A stretch of 33,842 nt of DNA from the NCBI GenBank assembly GCA_913063265.1, contig CAJXZG010000060.1:1-33842 (forward strand). Direction: 5' to 3'. The position numbers were made by a program, and so were the translations under genes. The first letter of the stretch is position 1. The number at the start of each line of letters is the position of its first letter. Positions 17,230 to 26,093 of this stretch are shown here, one piece after another. Origin of the DNA: an uncultured Prolixibacteraceae bacterium. Its GTDB lineage: Bacteria > Bacteroidota > Bacteroidia > Bacteroidales > Prolixibacteraceae. A model generated the notes under the pieces. That model was not told the origin of the DNA, ran no database searches, and saw only the letters and a program-made list of their open reading frames with translations.

Positions 17230-17802
17230 ATGGCTTCAACATCAGATTTCAGAAATGGATTGTGTTTTATGTTTAAGGGAGAAATCCACACAATCGTTAG
17301 CTTCTTACATGTTAAACCGGGCAAGGGGCCTGCATTTGTAAGAACAAAACTTAGAAATATTAAAACAGGTAGAATAATTGAAAACACTTTCAATTCAGGC
17401 GTAAAAGTTGAAGATGTTCGTGTTGAACGTCGTCCATATCAATATTTATATAAAGACGATATGGGTTTGAATTTTATGAATACCCAGACTTATGAACAGG
17501 TTTCTTTACAGGAAGAAATGATAGAAAATGCAGACTTAATGAAGGAAGGCCAGATCATCGAAATTCAATTTCATGCAGATGAAGAAATTCCTTTAACCGC
17601 TGAATTACCTGCTGTGGTTGAGTTAGAAGTTACCAGTACCATTGAAGGAGAAAAGGGAAATACTGCAAGTTCTACTGCATTAAAACCTGCAACCGTGGAA
17701 ACCGGTTCTGAAATTATGGTTCCAATGTTTATTAACGAAGGTGATATTATTAAAGTTAATACTACCGATAGATCGTACAGTGAACGTGTTAAGCAGAAGT
17801 AA
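17230..17802 (+). CDS. efp: Translation elongation factor P
   Basis: EF-P, 190 residues and full length, rescues ribosomes stalled at polyproline stretches. It has the KOW-like N domain (residues 1-65) and two OB domains. The tip of the first loop reads KPGKGPAF, so the modifiable position is Lys32, the lysine-type tip seen in E. coli rather than the arginine type. No modification enzyme (EpmA/B or YmfI-like) is encoded in this window. The C-terminal signature GDIIKVNTTDRSYSERV is intact. It has its own likely promoter at 17172 and terminator at 17825. Confidence 0.97.
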   Translation: MASTSDFRNGLCFMFKGEIHTIVSFLHVKPGKGPAFVRTKLRNIKTGRIIENTFNSGVKVEDVRVERRPYQYLYKDDMGLNFMNTQTYEQVSLQEEMIENADLMKEGQIIEIQFHADEEIPLTAELPAVVELEVTSTIEGEKGNTASSTALKPATVETGSEIMVPMFINEGDIIKVNTTDRSYSERVKQK

Positions 17803-17824
17803 CATAGCAATATTAATATTTAAG

Positions 17825-17855
17825 AATCCGGGTTGGTTTTAATCCGGATTTTTTT
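17825..17855 (+). terminator. Rho-independent terminator after efp
   Basis: AATCCGG (17825-17831) pairs perfectly with CCGGATT (17844-17850) across a 12-nt loop, and the T-tract runs to 17855. Its right arm lies inside the last codons of the convergent minus-strand gene that ends at 17839, so the two genes overlap at the terminator. Confidence 0.85.
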
Positions 17856-19296
17856 GTGTCTCCAACTGATTACGCGAATAAATATCGATAGCAACAATCA
17901 TCGCGGTAAATCCCCAGAAAGGAACCGAAAGTTTATCTGTATCCAGGAAATTGTTGAGTAATCCATGAATATAATAAGTCACAAGACCAATTAATGCAGT
18001 TAAAACAATCGATTTTAAACGTTTGTCAGTTAATCTTGTATAGGTATGTACAGCTGTGTAAATTACAATGCCAATAATCAACATAAAAGTAAGCATTCCA
18101 AATACACCTGATTCAGAAAGTGGCCCAAGATATTCGCTATGTGCATTACCGCCGTCAGCTGAATTTGTACTTATTATGGTTCTGTCTTTTGTCAACTGAT
18201 ATGAACCATACTCAAACATGTAAGTTCCGGGTCCGAATCCAAAAACAGGTTTATCTTTAAACATCCGCACTGCACAACTCCATCGATTGATCCTTTCCAG
18301 GTTTGAAGCATCGCTTGTAATATTGGTCATCGATGAGATATGAGTTTTAAAATTGGCTGATGATTGTTCAGAGTTTTGTTCCAGTCCCATTAAAATCTGG
18401 TTCTGAAAAACAAGGAAAAATACCAATATTGACAAAAAGGTGATAAATAGTGGTTTAAACCGGATTTTAAGTTTTATTATTACATAAACTCCGATAGCAG
18501 CTACAAAACTTAACCAGGCAGCCCTTGTAAATGAAAATACAAATCCTGTAAGCAGTATTCCCAGAATCACCAGCGAAAATACTTTCACCTTGCGACTTAC
18601 AAATCCACCAAAGGAAAATAATGTTAAAAACGGAATGTAGAATGCCAGTGCTGCACCATAAGAAGTATGATCCTTGTAAAAGGGATTACATACAAAATTT
18701 GCAGCTTGTTTATTCCAGATTCCATATCCAACATGACGTGTAAGGGTATAAAAAATAACAATTACCAACGGAATTGTATATATCCAAATGTATTTTTCAA
18801 TATTCTTCCCTCCCTCAAACATCTTGGCAGTAAGGAAATAAAGAATGGCAACAAACCAAATCCGGGATAACAAAAATTTAAATGAAACGATCGGCATGGT
18901 ACTGGTTAAGGACGTCATAAATATCCATATCAAATTAAGATATATGGCCAGCGAAACCGGGTGTGTTAGTATTTTCTTGTCAAATCCTCTTTCATATATC
19001 AGCTTTAATATAAAGATGATGAGTAAGCCAAACAACAAAGGTTCAGTAGGCAAATACATGTCAAATCCCAAACCCGGCATTATCTCAGAGAGCGGTAACG
19101 AAAGCGGTGCAAAAAACGCTATCAGATAAACTATCTTATCAAAGGAATAAATAACTACAAGTAAAATTGCCAAAACAAAGGGAAGAGCATTTACCAGCAT
19201 CATTTCCCTTGTTACCATAAAAAACATATTCAATAATACAAAGCCTATTGAAATAATGTAAAACCAATAAATTTTTATGGCCGCTTTTTGAAACAC
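17839..19296 (-). CDS. O-antigen ligase/polymerase-like membrane protein
   Basis: Polytopic protein of 485 residues with about 11-12 membrane segments and the Wzy/WaaL (PF04932-type) layout. A conserved FSFTRAAWLSF segment lies near residue 260. A long periplasmic loop follows (about 310-400), containing GFGPGTYMFEYGSY and HSEYLGPLSESGVFG. Proteins of this type polymerise or ligate surface glycan on the periplasmic face; the sequence does not say which. The start is a GTG at 19296, six nt after the stop of the Wzz-like gene, so the two form an operon. No other polysaccharide genes are adjacent. Confidence 0.85.
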   Translation of the reverse strand: MFQKAAIKIYWFYIISIGFVLLNMFFMVTREMMLVNALPFVLAILLVVIYSFDKIVYLIAFFAPLSLPLSEIMPGLGFDMYLPTEPLLFGLLIIFILKLIYERGFDKKILTHPVSLAIYLNLIWIFMTSLTSTMPIVSFKFLLSRIWFVAILYFLTAKMFEGGKNIEKYIWIYTIPLVIVIFYTLTRHVGYGIWNKQAANFVCNPFYKDHTSYGAALAFYIPFLTLFSFGGFVSRKVKVFSLVILGILLTGFVFSFTRAAWLSFVAAIGVYVIIKLKIRFKPLFITFLSILVFFLVFQNQILMGLEQNSEQSSANFKTHISSMTNITSDASNLERINRWSCAVRMFKDKPVFGFGPGTYMFEYGSYQLTKDRTIISTNSADGGNAHSEYLGPLSESGVFGMLTFMLIIGIVIYTAVHTYTRLTDKRLKSIVLTALIGLVTYYIHGLLNNFLDTDKLSVPFWGFTAMIVAIDIYSRNQLETQKNPD

Positions 19297-19302
19297 CTTC
19301 TT

Positions 19303-20253
19303 CTATTCTTCTTTACGGTAATCAAGAACAAAAAAAACCAACAATGCAAAAAATACTGCTGAGAACGCAGAGAATACAACTATCAACCAACGTACCGGAT
19401 AAGATTTTTTATCCGCCGGAAATGGTGATTCTACAACATGGCTGTACGTAATATTTTTTTCGTATTCGCTTACATTAATATCGTAAAGTGTTTTTACTGA
19501 ATCGATTTGATTAATTAATGTATTATAACTTCTCTCGAGTCGGTATGAATCTGCCCCTTCCCTTACCATGTTATCATACAGTTTTTTTATCTCCTTGGTG
19601 TCTGAAGATGACCCTCTTCCAGTGGCAAGAGCTGTCATGTAACCCCTTGTGACTTCAGGTACCTGATTTTTAAAATCCGCAATACCGGTTTTAGATTGAA
19701 TTTCTTTTAATTCATACGATACTGAGTCAATTTCATGATTTTTGAGATCCAACTGCTTTTTAAGAATCTTAATCATTTCCTTATTTTTGGCTTTATGAAT
19801 CTGTCCCACTTTTTGATTATAGAAATGTATAATTGAATCACACATGTCCGCAGCCTGTTGAGGATCAAAATCCATGACACTTATCTCAACAGTTTCGTAC
19901 TGGGTTTTTGATGTACTAACATTATCATCATAAATACCAAACATATAGGTCAGATACTGCGGATCATCTTTACTGATTTTATAATCCTCATCTAACTTAA
20001 ACGCTTTAAACATTCTTTTCTTAACATCGTTCGAGTTGATAATCTCTAACATCTGCTCAGTTCTTGATTCTTCACTCAACTCACTAATATTAGAAGGATA
20101 TAGTCTTGCGGTAGATTTAAATTTTGGTTTAATAAACGTGGGACCTGAAAACACTGCACCTAAAACCATGGCAACAAATCCAATTATTATAAAATGAAAT
20201 TTACGTTTCCAAATCAAAGAAAGAATACGCTGATTGTCAAAAAAGTTATTCAT
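19303..20253 (-). CDS. Wzz-like polysaccharide chain-length / co-polymerase protein
   Basis: Inner-membrane protein of 316 residues with the typical polysaccharide co-polymerase topology. One membrane segment is at residues about 20-40 after a short cytoplasmic N-terminus. A long periplasmic helical region contains FKSTARLYPS and a coiled-coil stretch at about 155-195. The second membrane segment is at about 287-310, preceded by PFPADKKSYPVRW, the proline-rich element usual before TM2. There is no C-terminal tyrosine-kinase domain. It probably sets glycan chain length together with the O-antigen ligase-like protein encoded 6 nt downstream. Its 170-nt leader holds the hairpins at 20349-20387. 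Confidence 0.82.
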   Translation of the reverse strand: MNNFFDNQRILSLIWKRKFHFIIIGFVAMVLGAVFSGPTFIKPKFKSTARLYPSNISELSEESRTEQMLEIINSNDVKKRMFKAFKLDEDYKISKDDPQYLTYMFGIYDDNVSTSKTQYETVEISVMDFDPQQAADMCDSIIHFYNQKVGQIHKAKNKEMIKILKKQLDLKNHEIDSVSYELKEIQSKTGIADFKNQVPEVTRGYMTALATGRGSSSDTKEIKKLYDNMVREGADSYRLERSYNTLINQIDSVKTLYDINVSEYEKNITYSHVVESPFPADKKSYPVRWLIVVFSAFSAVFFALLVFFVLDYRKEE

Positions 20254-20348
20254 AGATTTTTATTATTTTAAACTATCCCGAATGAGACTTGCAAATAAAA
20301 ACGATTTTTGAAATCGATGAGATTTTTATGCCCGTTTCATAAGTTAAG

Positions 20349-20387
20349 GTTTCAATTCAATGCTATCTTATTTCAACGAATTGAAAC
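20349..20387. other. Two mutually exclusive hairpins between tyrS and the wzz-like gene
   Basis: GTTTCAATTC (20349-20358) and GAATTGAAAC (20378-20387) form a perfect 10-bp stem with a 19-nt loop. Read on the minus strand, the second arm can instead fold locally as TTTCAA-TTCG-TTGAAA (20386-20371), a 6-bp stem with a UUCG loop. The two structures cannot coexist. No T-tract follows on the minus strand, so this is not a classical tyrS terminator. It may be a leader element of the wzz-like gene or a processing site. Confidence 0.4.
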
Positions 20388-20424
20388 TGTTTTTAGTATC
20401 ATTTTTAAAAGGTATTTACGAAAA

Positions 20425-21717
20425 CTAAGCAACAATAATTAAAGAGTAATTTTTCTTCCCTTTTTGCGCAAGAATATACCTGTCGTTTATAAGAAAAGAG
20501 CTATCAATTACCAGATCCGGATTAGTTACTTTTTCTTTGTTTATACTCAAGCCATTACCTTTAATTGTTCTTCTCAATTCTCCTTTCGATGAGAAAACAG
20601 CAGTTTTTTCACCGAGTAAATCTATTACATTTACACCACCCTCAATATCCGCCTTTGAGACATTAAACTGGGGTACCCCATCAAAAACCGAAAGGAACGT
20701 ACTTTCGTTTAGTTTTTTTAATTGCTCAGCAGTGCCTTTTCCAAAAAGAATTTGCGATGCTTCAACAGCCATTTCATAATCTTCTTTTGAATGCACCATG
20801 GTTGTAATTTCCTCAGCCAGCTTTTTCTGAAGAATTCGCAAATGCGGTGCTTCTTTGTGCTGTTTAATTAGCGTTTCAATCTCGTCTTTCTGAAGAAACG
20901 TAAATACTTTAATATACCTCTCAGCATCTTCATCGGAAGTATTTAACCAAAATTGAAAAAACTGGTAAGGGGTAGTTTTTTCAGGATCGAGCCAGACATT
21001 ACCATGTTCAGTTTTTCCAAATTTACCTCCATCAGCTTTGGTTATTAACGGAATGGTTAATGCAAAGGCTTCTCCACTAACTTTTCTTCTGATAAGTTCA
21101 GTTCCGGTAACAATGTTTCCCCACTGGTCGGAACCCCCCATTTGAAGTTTACAGTTCAAATTTTCGTATAACCACAAAAAATCGTAACCCTGAACAAGTT
21201 GGTAGGTAAATTCAGTAAAAGACATTCCAACTTTCGACTCGGCACCCAAGCGCTTTTTTACCGATTCTTTTGCCATCATATAATTTACTGTAATGTGCTT
21301 GCCTACATCACGAATAAAATCGAGAAATGAGAATTCTTTCATCCAATCGTAATTATTAACCATTACAGCGGCATTTGCTTCACCGGAATCAAAATCAAGA
21401 AACTTTGAAAGCTGGGCTTTAATTCCTTCAAGATTTTTGTTCAGACTTTGCTCATTTAATAAATTTCGCTCCTGAGATTTCCCCGATGGATCTCCAATCA
21501 TTCCGGTTGCACCGCCAACAAGAGCCACAGGCTTATGACCAGCCAATTGAAATCTTTTCAAAAGCATAATCTGGGCAAAACTACCTACATGCAGGGAGTC
21601 GGATGTAGGATCGAAACCGATATAAGCCGAAGTCATTTCTTTAGCTAATTGTTCTTCGGTGCCGGGCATTACATCGTGCAACATCCCTCTCCATTTCAAG
21701 TCTTCAACAAAATTCAT
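20425..21717 (-). CDS. tyrS: Tyrosyl-tRNA synthetase
   Basis: Class I aminoacyl-tRNA synthetase of 430 residues that charges tRNA-Tyr. The HIGH-type motif is HVGS (43-46). The KMSKS-type motif is KFGKT (232-236), the TyrS form. The family markers [13 protein letters not shown] (68-80) and [10 protein letters not shown] (193-202) are intact. An S4-like RNA-binding domain occupies the C-terminus from about 365. The ATG at 21717 is chosen over an in-frame start at 21744, because the -7 element TATCTTTG at 21749-21742 would overlap the longer version and because family members start near [11 protein letters not shown]. Confidence 0.97.
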   Translation of the reverse strand: MNFVEDLKWRGMLHDVMPGTEEQLAKEMTSAYIGFDPTSDSLHVGSFAQIMLLKRFQLAGHKPVALVGGATGMIGDPSGKSQERNLLNEQSLNKNLEGIKAQLSKFLDFDSGEANAAVMVNNYDWMKEFSFLDFIRDVGKHITVNYMMAKESVKKRLGAESKVGMSFTEFTYQLVQGYDFLWLYENLNCKLQMGGSDQWGNIVTGTELIRRKVSGEAFALTIPLITKADGGKFGKTEHGNVWLDPEKTTPYQFFQFWLNTSDEDAERYIKVFTFLQKDEIETLIKQHKEAPHLRILQKKLAEEITTMVHSKEDYEMAVEASQILFGKGTAEQLKKLNESTFLSVFDGVPQFNVSKADIEGGVNVIDLLGEKTAVFSSKGELRRTIKGNGLSINKEKVTNPDLVIDSSFLINDRYILAQKGKKNYSLIIVA

Positions 21718-21741
21718 GAATACCGTTTTTTTAAATTTGCG

Positions 21742-21749
21742 CAAAGATA
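21742..21749 (-). promoter_or_regulatory. Candidate -7 element of tyrS
   Basis: On the minus strand the sequence reads TATCTTTG followed by CGC, an exact TAnnTTTG match, 24 nt before the chosen tyrS ATG. No clear TTTG lies 19-21 nt upstream. Confidence 0.5.
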
Positions 21750-21874
21750 TAAAATGATGATAGTTATAAGAGATTTTGATGACAAAATTCGAAAATCGTT
21801 TCTTACATACAGATTTTAATTACGATATATTAAAATTTGGCGTTAAGAAATATAGAATAACTGATATTTCAGGG

Positions 21875-22402
21875 TCAGACGACTTTACTGTCTTTGTCTC
21901 TAAAAAGTTCCTGATTTTCTCTCCAGTTATCAATAAACGGAAAAATAGAAGTGGCGACATTCTTTATAGGTTCGTACATCCTGGATTTGGCTTTTACATC
22001 TTTTGGCAGAATCTCAACATCCTCATCAATTTTATCAAAAATCAGTAGGATGATACTTAAAAATAGAATCGAACGTAAAACACCAAATACCATTCCAGCC
22101 AATTTGTTAGTTACTCCTAAAACACCGGTATTTACCATTTTATTAATTACTCCGGCCACAACATGAACCAAAATAACTATGACAACAAAAGTAACAGCAA
22201 ATGAAATGATATTAAGGTAATCAGTTTGAAGATTGAAATATTTAATCAGTAAATCAGTAGTTATATAAGAGAATTGGATGGCACCCCAAATTCCGAATAT
22301 TAAAGCTGTCAGGGATGCAAGTTCGGTAACCAACCCATTCTTAAATCCACCGATTGCTGCAAGGATTAAAAGAATACCCAAAATAATATCAATATAGTTC
22401 AT
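21875..22402 (-). CDS. CvpA-family membrane protein
   Basis: Inner-membrane protein of 175 residues with four hydrophobic segments (about 4-25, 28-50, 65-88 and 100-122) and a charged C-terminal tail. The N-terminal MNYIDIILGILLILAAIGGF, the GxxxGLV turn and the later NKLAGMVFGVLRS segment are typical of the CvpA family. The founder is needed for colicin V production in E. coli, and in some enterics the family is tied to bile or envelope stress. It lies between the dipeptidase and tyrS genes on the same strand, with gaps of 130 nt or more to each, so shared transcription is uncertain. Confidence 0.88.
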   Translation of the reverse strand: MNYIDIILGILLILAAIGGFKNGLVTELASLTALIFGIWGAIQFSYITTDLLIKYFNLQTDYLNIISFAVTFVVIVILVHVVAGVINKMVNTGVLGVTNKLAGMVFGVLRSILFLSIILLIFDKIDEDVEILPKDVKAKSRMYEPIKNVATSIFPFIDNWRENQELFRDKDSKVV

Positions 22403-22532
22403 AGCTTTTTTGGTTTAAAATAAAGTAGATGCGTGCAAATTATAAAAATTACCTCTCGCATGGGTCAGGTAAATCGGCAAAATACAGGAATAGAATTGTT
22501 TAACGTATAAATAAAACGACGAAATAAGACAA

Positions 22533-23756
22533 TTATGATTCGGGTTGAGCAATTTTTTCAACTTCCTTAAATACTCTAAAAAAGTTTTCGCCCCATACTT
22601 TTCTAATTTCTTCCCTGGTGTATCCTCTTTTTAACATTTCAGCGGTAATGTTTGGAAACTCACTTACATCGGCAACACCATCCAGTCCGCCACCTCCGTC
22701 AAAGTCGCTGCCAATGCCAACATAATCAATACCAACCAGATTTTTTACATAATCAATATGATCCACACAATCGGCAACAGTAACTTTTGGTTTTGAATAT
22801 TTTACCCTCAAAGATCTCCATTCGTCACGCAGTGCCTTTTTTTCATCATCCGTCATGGAATCATACTTTGTATCGTATATCAGGCTAAGTTCTTCTCTTT
22901 TTTTATAATACAAAGAAGTTGTATCAGGATTTTTGATGTAATCATCCAATAAACAAATCTGAATAACACCACCATTTTTTGCCACGGCCTTTATCATATC
23001 ATCACTTAAGTTTCTTTTATGATTTGCAATTGCCCGAACGCTGGAATGGGATGCTATTATCGGCGCTTTACTTAACTCAATCACATCATAAAAAGATTTA
23101 TCTGAAATATGAGATACATCAATAATCATCCCCAGATTATTCATTTCTTTAACAACATCTTTCCCAAAATTACTTAATCCATTGTGTTCCGGACCATTTT
23201 TATCAGTCGATGAATCACAGATATCATTATTTGATGAATGGCACAGGGTTATATAGCGAATACCGCGCAGGTAAAACTCTTCCACTTTTTCGATATCGTT
23301 ACCGATTGGAAATCCATTTTCCATTCCGATATATATGGCACGTTTCCCTTTTTTCTCCAGCTTTTTAGCATCTTCAGAGTTTAATGCTACCTCTGCCATT
23401 TCATTGTATTTTTCGCAAGCCTCAAAAGTAGCATCAATCATTCTGTTAGCCATTTCGTATGCTTTTTGCGTGTTCTCCGGAGTTCTTTCCCTTTGTCCGG
23501 TGAAGGCAGCAAAAAATATGGCATCCAAACCACCTTCCTTCATTCTTACAAAATCGACACGGCTTTGAGGAGGTGAATTTTTTATACCAATATCAAAATC
23601 TTCCTCCAACATAGACATCGGTGTATCAACATGGGTATCAACAGTTAAAACTGAATTATGGACTTTCATTACTTTACGCGGTGTAATTTTTCCGGCTGCA
23701 AGAATATTGAAACCTGTTCCAATTAAAATAAAAAACAAAGCGAATGATTTAAACAT
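22533..23756 (-). CDS. Secreted membrane-dipeptidase-like (M19) peptidase
   Basis: Exported zinc dipeptidase of 407 residues. Residues 1-21 are a signal peptide. The M19 zinc ligands are visible: H42 and D44 (VDTHVDTP), the bridging glutamate in GMENGFPIG near 150, and histidines in LCHSSNN and ASHSSVRAI. The SDFDGG signature follows near 345. It should cleave dipeptides in the periplasm, for nutrition or for recycling of wall or dietary peptides. No other peptide-use genes are adjacent. The C-terminus ends VWGENFFRVFKEVEKIA, the usual M19 ending. Confidence 0.93.
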   Translation of the reverse strand: MFKSFALFFILIGTGFNILAAGKITPRKVMKVHNSVLTVDTHVDTPMSMLEEDFDIGIKNSPPQSRVDFVRMKEGGLDAIFFAAFTGQRERTPENTQKAYEMANRMIDATFEACEKYNEMAEVALNSEDAKKLEKKGKRAIYIGMENGFPIGNDIEKVEEFYLRGIRYITLCHSSNNDICDSSTDKNGPEHNGLSNFGKDVVKEMNNLGMIIDVSHISDKSFYDVIELSKAPIIASHSSVRAIANHKRNLSDDMIKAVAKNGGVIQICLLDDYIKNPDTTSLYYKKREELSLIYDTKYDSMTDDEKKALRDEWRSLRVKYSKPKVTVADCVDHIDYVKNLVGIDYVGIGSDFDGGGGLDGVADVSEFPNITAEMLKRGYTREEIRKVWGENFFRVFKEVEKIAQPES

Positions 23757-23874
23757 TATAAACGATGGTTTGAATTTGACTTACAATTATAACAAATCCA
23801 TTCAAAAAACAGAATTACAATTTCATTTTGATAATTATTTTCAGCTATAATAAGAAAATATTAAACCGAAGCCC

Positions 23875-24804
23875 TTACTTTTCCGATGTAAACTTTCGAT
23901 AACCAAATTTATAAAATACCGACATTCTGAATGTATTGTATAAATAATCATATAAACCGGTTTGGTATTCAACCTTCCAATCAAATCTTTCCCCGGCATA
24001 AGTTAAATTGGTTCTGTAAATCAGAGGATCGTTGGCGGGATGTACTTCAGGATATTGATATTGATAAGCATCATATCCACTGTAACCGCCCATTTCATTT
24101 TTCCACGACCAGTTTTTATGTTTTAAATCCAGTCCGAATTGATACAAAGGACCTTCATCCTGAGCTAATTCAACTTTGTTGGTTTGCCAAACATAAAATC
24201 CACCCATTATACCAACCCGAATCTCATCGATAAATCCTTTCTGAGGGTAATATGATTTTCCGAAAGCAGCATAATATGCATTTGCCGGAGCATCAGTATA
24301 TCGTCCCTGGATTGCTCCTCCGGTAGTGGTTTTGGCTGAATATGAAATAGATACCCCTGGCCATTTTTCGCTTTCTTTTACCAGCTGAATGTAGGTACTA
24401 ATCCAAAAATCACCTGTTTGCGTAATCCAACCTGTATCATCATAAAAAATCTGTCTTTCATCTCGAATTGAATTATCGGTTTGAAAAGTCTCGGTAGGAT
24501 AACCCCAGATATGAACCACAACTCTTTTGGGCACAACAGCCCAATACAAACTCAAATAAGAATTTACTCCCTGGTCACCATCCATAAAATGACCGTGAAC
24601 ACCCAGCTCAATATTTGAAATACTGTCGAGCCTGGCATAATCCATATAAGGGACAGGCAAAGAATTCGGCCCAAGAGCAGCCGGAGCAATTTGCAACCAC
24701 TTATTTATGTGACTGCTTCCAAAGTCGTTCCAATCCTTTTTATCACGCTGGCTAAATCCGGAAAATCCGAGCAATACAAGTGTTATAATAATTATAAAAC
24801 GCAT
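23875..24804 (-). CDS. Exported protein of unknown function, probably outer-membrane beta-barrel
   Basis: I do not recognise a named family. The 309-residue product has a signal peptide (residues 1-18, ending FSGFSQ). Long alternating stretches rich in Tyr, Trp and Gly follow (NSYLSLYWAVVPKR, WISTYIQLVK, PGVSISYSAKT, RVGIMGGFYVW, QFGLDLKHKNWSW, RFDWKVEYQTGLYDY, FRMSVFYKFGYRKF). These look like beta strands with an aromatic near the C-terminus, as in outer-membrane barrels. No enzyme motif or T9SS tail is visible. It precedes the dipeptidase on the same strand by about 120 nt, so a peptide- or nutrient-related role is possible but not shown. Confidence 0.7.
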   Translation of the reverse strand: MRFIIIITLVLLGFSGFSQRDKKDWNDFGSSHINKWLQIAPAALGPNSLPVPYMDYARLDSISNIELGVHGHFMDGDQGVNSYLSLYWAVVPKRVVVHIWGYPTETFQTDNSIRDERQIFYDDTGWITQTGDFWISTYIQLVKESEKWPGVSISYSAKTTTGGAIQGRYTDAPANAYYAAFGKSYYPQKGFIDEIRVGIMGGFYVWQTNKVELAQDEGPLYQFGLDLKHKNWSWKNEMGGYSGYDAYQYQYPEVHPANDPLIYRTNLTYAGERFDWKVEYQTGLYDYLYNTFRMSVFYKFGYRKFTSEK

Positions 24805-24949
24805 CCATAAAATTTATGGCTTCAATATTACAAAATAGTTTAAAGAATACATTACAATAATTTCATTCAAAAGATGTTGAATTGTTTATTTTTCATTTTA
24901 TGTTTTGAATCATTGCCTTGTTTTGTAATTCTGGAGAGATAGTTTTATT

Positions 24950-26059
24950 TTGACAACCTGTTTAAAAAAAGATAGTTTGAAAAAAAAGACACCAAAAAAT
25001 ATATCATGGCTGCTTATGCCGATTTTGGCAATAATCATATTCCTTCTCACACAACTGGCTCATCGAAATCCAGCCCCGACAGAAAATATTTATGCCCGGA
25101 AAATATATCCCCTTATCGCCAACATACTGTCCTCTGTCAGCAATATTTTTGTATTCTCACTTGATGATATTTTCTACTTATTGCTAATTGCAAATCTGTT
25201 GTTAGTAATTTTTTTGCTGTTTTTCAGGAAAATCCCCTTTGTTATTGCAGGTAAAGTTATTTTGAATATTCTGGCTGTGACTTACATTTTGTTTTATCTG
25301 TTTTGGGGATTCAATTATTTCCGTTCAGATCTGCACCAGAGATTGGAAATCACTCAACAAGAGCCAAACAAGGAGTTTTTTATTGAACAACTTAAAAAAC
25401 AAATCGAAATTACTAATCATTCCTGGTCGACATTTGATACGGTAAGTTTGGAACAAATTGACAAGGAAATTGAAAACTCTTACAAAAATCTTGCTGAACC
25501 TTTAAAAATAAATTATCCTGCCGGGAAAAGACGGGCAAAAAATATTACACTTAGTCGCTTTTTTGCCAAAGCAGGTATTTCAGGTTATTACGGTCCTTTT
25601 TTTAATGAAGTGCACGTTAACAGTTTAATTTTACCCGTTGAATACCCATTTGTACTGGCCCACGAAAAAGCCCATCAATTTGGAATTACCAACGAAGCAG
25701 AAGCAAATTTTTATGCCTGGCTGGTTTGTACAGAAAGCGATTCGAAACAATTGCAGTATTCAGCCAACCTTCATATTCTCAGGTATTTTCTTTTTCAGGG
25801 GTATTCCTTGGAAGAATATCCGTTGATTATTTCTGCACTGGATGACAGGGTAAAAAAGGATTTACAGGCAATTAGCGAAAACTGGAAAAATTTACGTGAC
25901 GAAAAAATCGATAAAGTAGCGTCAAAAGCCAATGATATTTATCTAAAATCCAACAAAATAGAAAAGGGAATTGAAAATTATCATGGTGTTTTAAAATTTG
26001 TAATGGATTATTCTTCAGACACAGATTTTCAAAATAAATACAATTTGACACCCCGCTAA
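24950..26059 (+). CDS. DUF3810 membrane protein with HExxH metallopeptidase motif
   Basis: Membrane protein of about 369 residues with three membrane segments near residues 20-38, 72-92 and 100-120, then a soluble domain. The soluble part carries HEKAH at 238-242 followed by GITNEAEANFYA, with glutamates at 249 and 251. This is the HExxH plus downstream-Glu arrangement of gluzincin-type peptidases, so a membrane-anchored zinc protease is likely. The family is DUF3810, with no established substrate. The start is uncertain: TTG at 24950, TTG at 24977 and ATG at 25016 are all in frame. The basic KKKTPKN just before the first membrane segment argues against 25016, and a weak promoter ending near 24952 would favour 24977. 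Confidence 0.82.
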   Translation: MTTCLKKDSLKKKTPKNISWLLMPILAIIIFLLTQLAHRNPAPTENIYARKIYPLIANILSSVSNIFVFSLDDIFYLLLIANLLLVIFLLFFRKIPFVIAGKVILNILAVTYILFYLFWGFNYFRSDLHQRLEITQQEPNKEFFIEQLKKQIEITNHSWSTFDTVSLEQIDKEIENSYKNLAEPLKINYPAGKRRAKNITLSRFFAKAGISGYYGPFFNEVHVNSLILPVEYPFVLAHEKAHQFGITNEAEANFYAWLVCTESDSKQLQYSANLHILRYFLFQGYSLEEYPLIISALDDRVKKDLQAISENWKNLRDEKIDKVASKANDIYLKSNKIEKGIENYHGVLKFVMDYSSDTDFQNKYNLTPR

Positions 26060-26074
26060 TTTCTTCTAATTTTG
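26044..26074 (+). promoter_or_regulatory. Complete Bacteroidota-type promoter upstream of the MBL gene
   Basis: TTTG (26044-26047), a 19-nt spacer and TAATTTTG (26067-26074) match both consensus elements exactly. The -33 part lies inside the last codons of the preceding gene. A start of transcription near 26079 gives a leader of about 15 nt. Confidence 0.7.
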
Positions 26075-26093
26075 CGCTCAAAGATTAATTTTT

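Noticed and set aside
20349..20387. CRISPR repeat (GTTTCAATTC / GAATTGAAAC)
   Set aside because: Only one inverted pair exists, with no regularly spaced direct repeats, spacers or cas genes nearby.
21776..22048. 90-codon plus-strand frame opposite the CvpA-family gene
   Set aside because: It is mostly antisense to a well-supported membrane protein gene and has no family resemblance or promoter.
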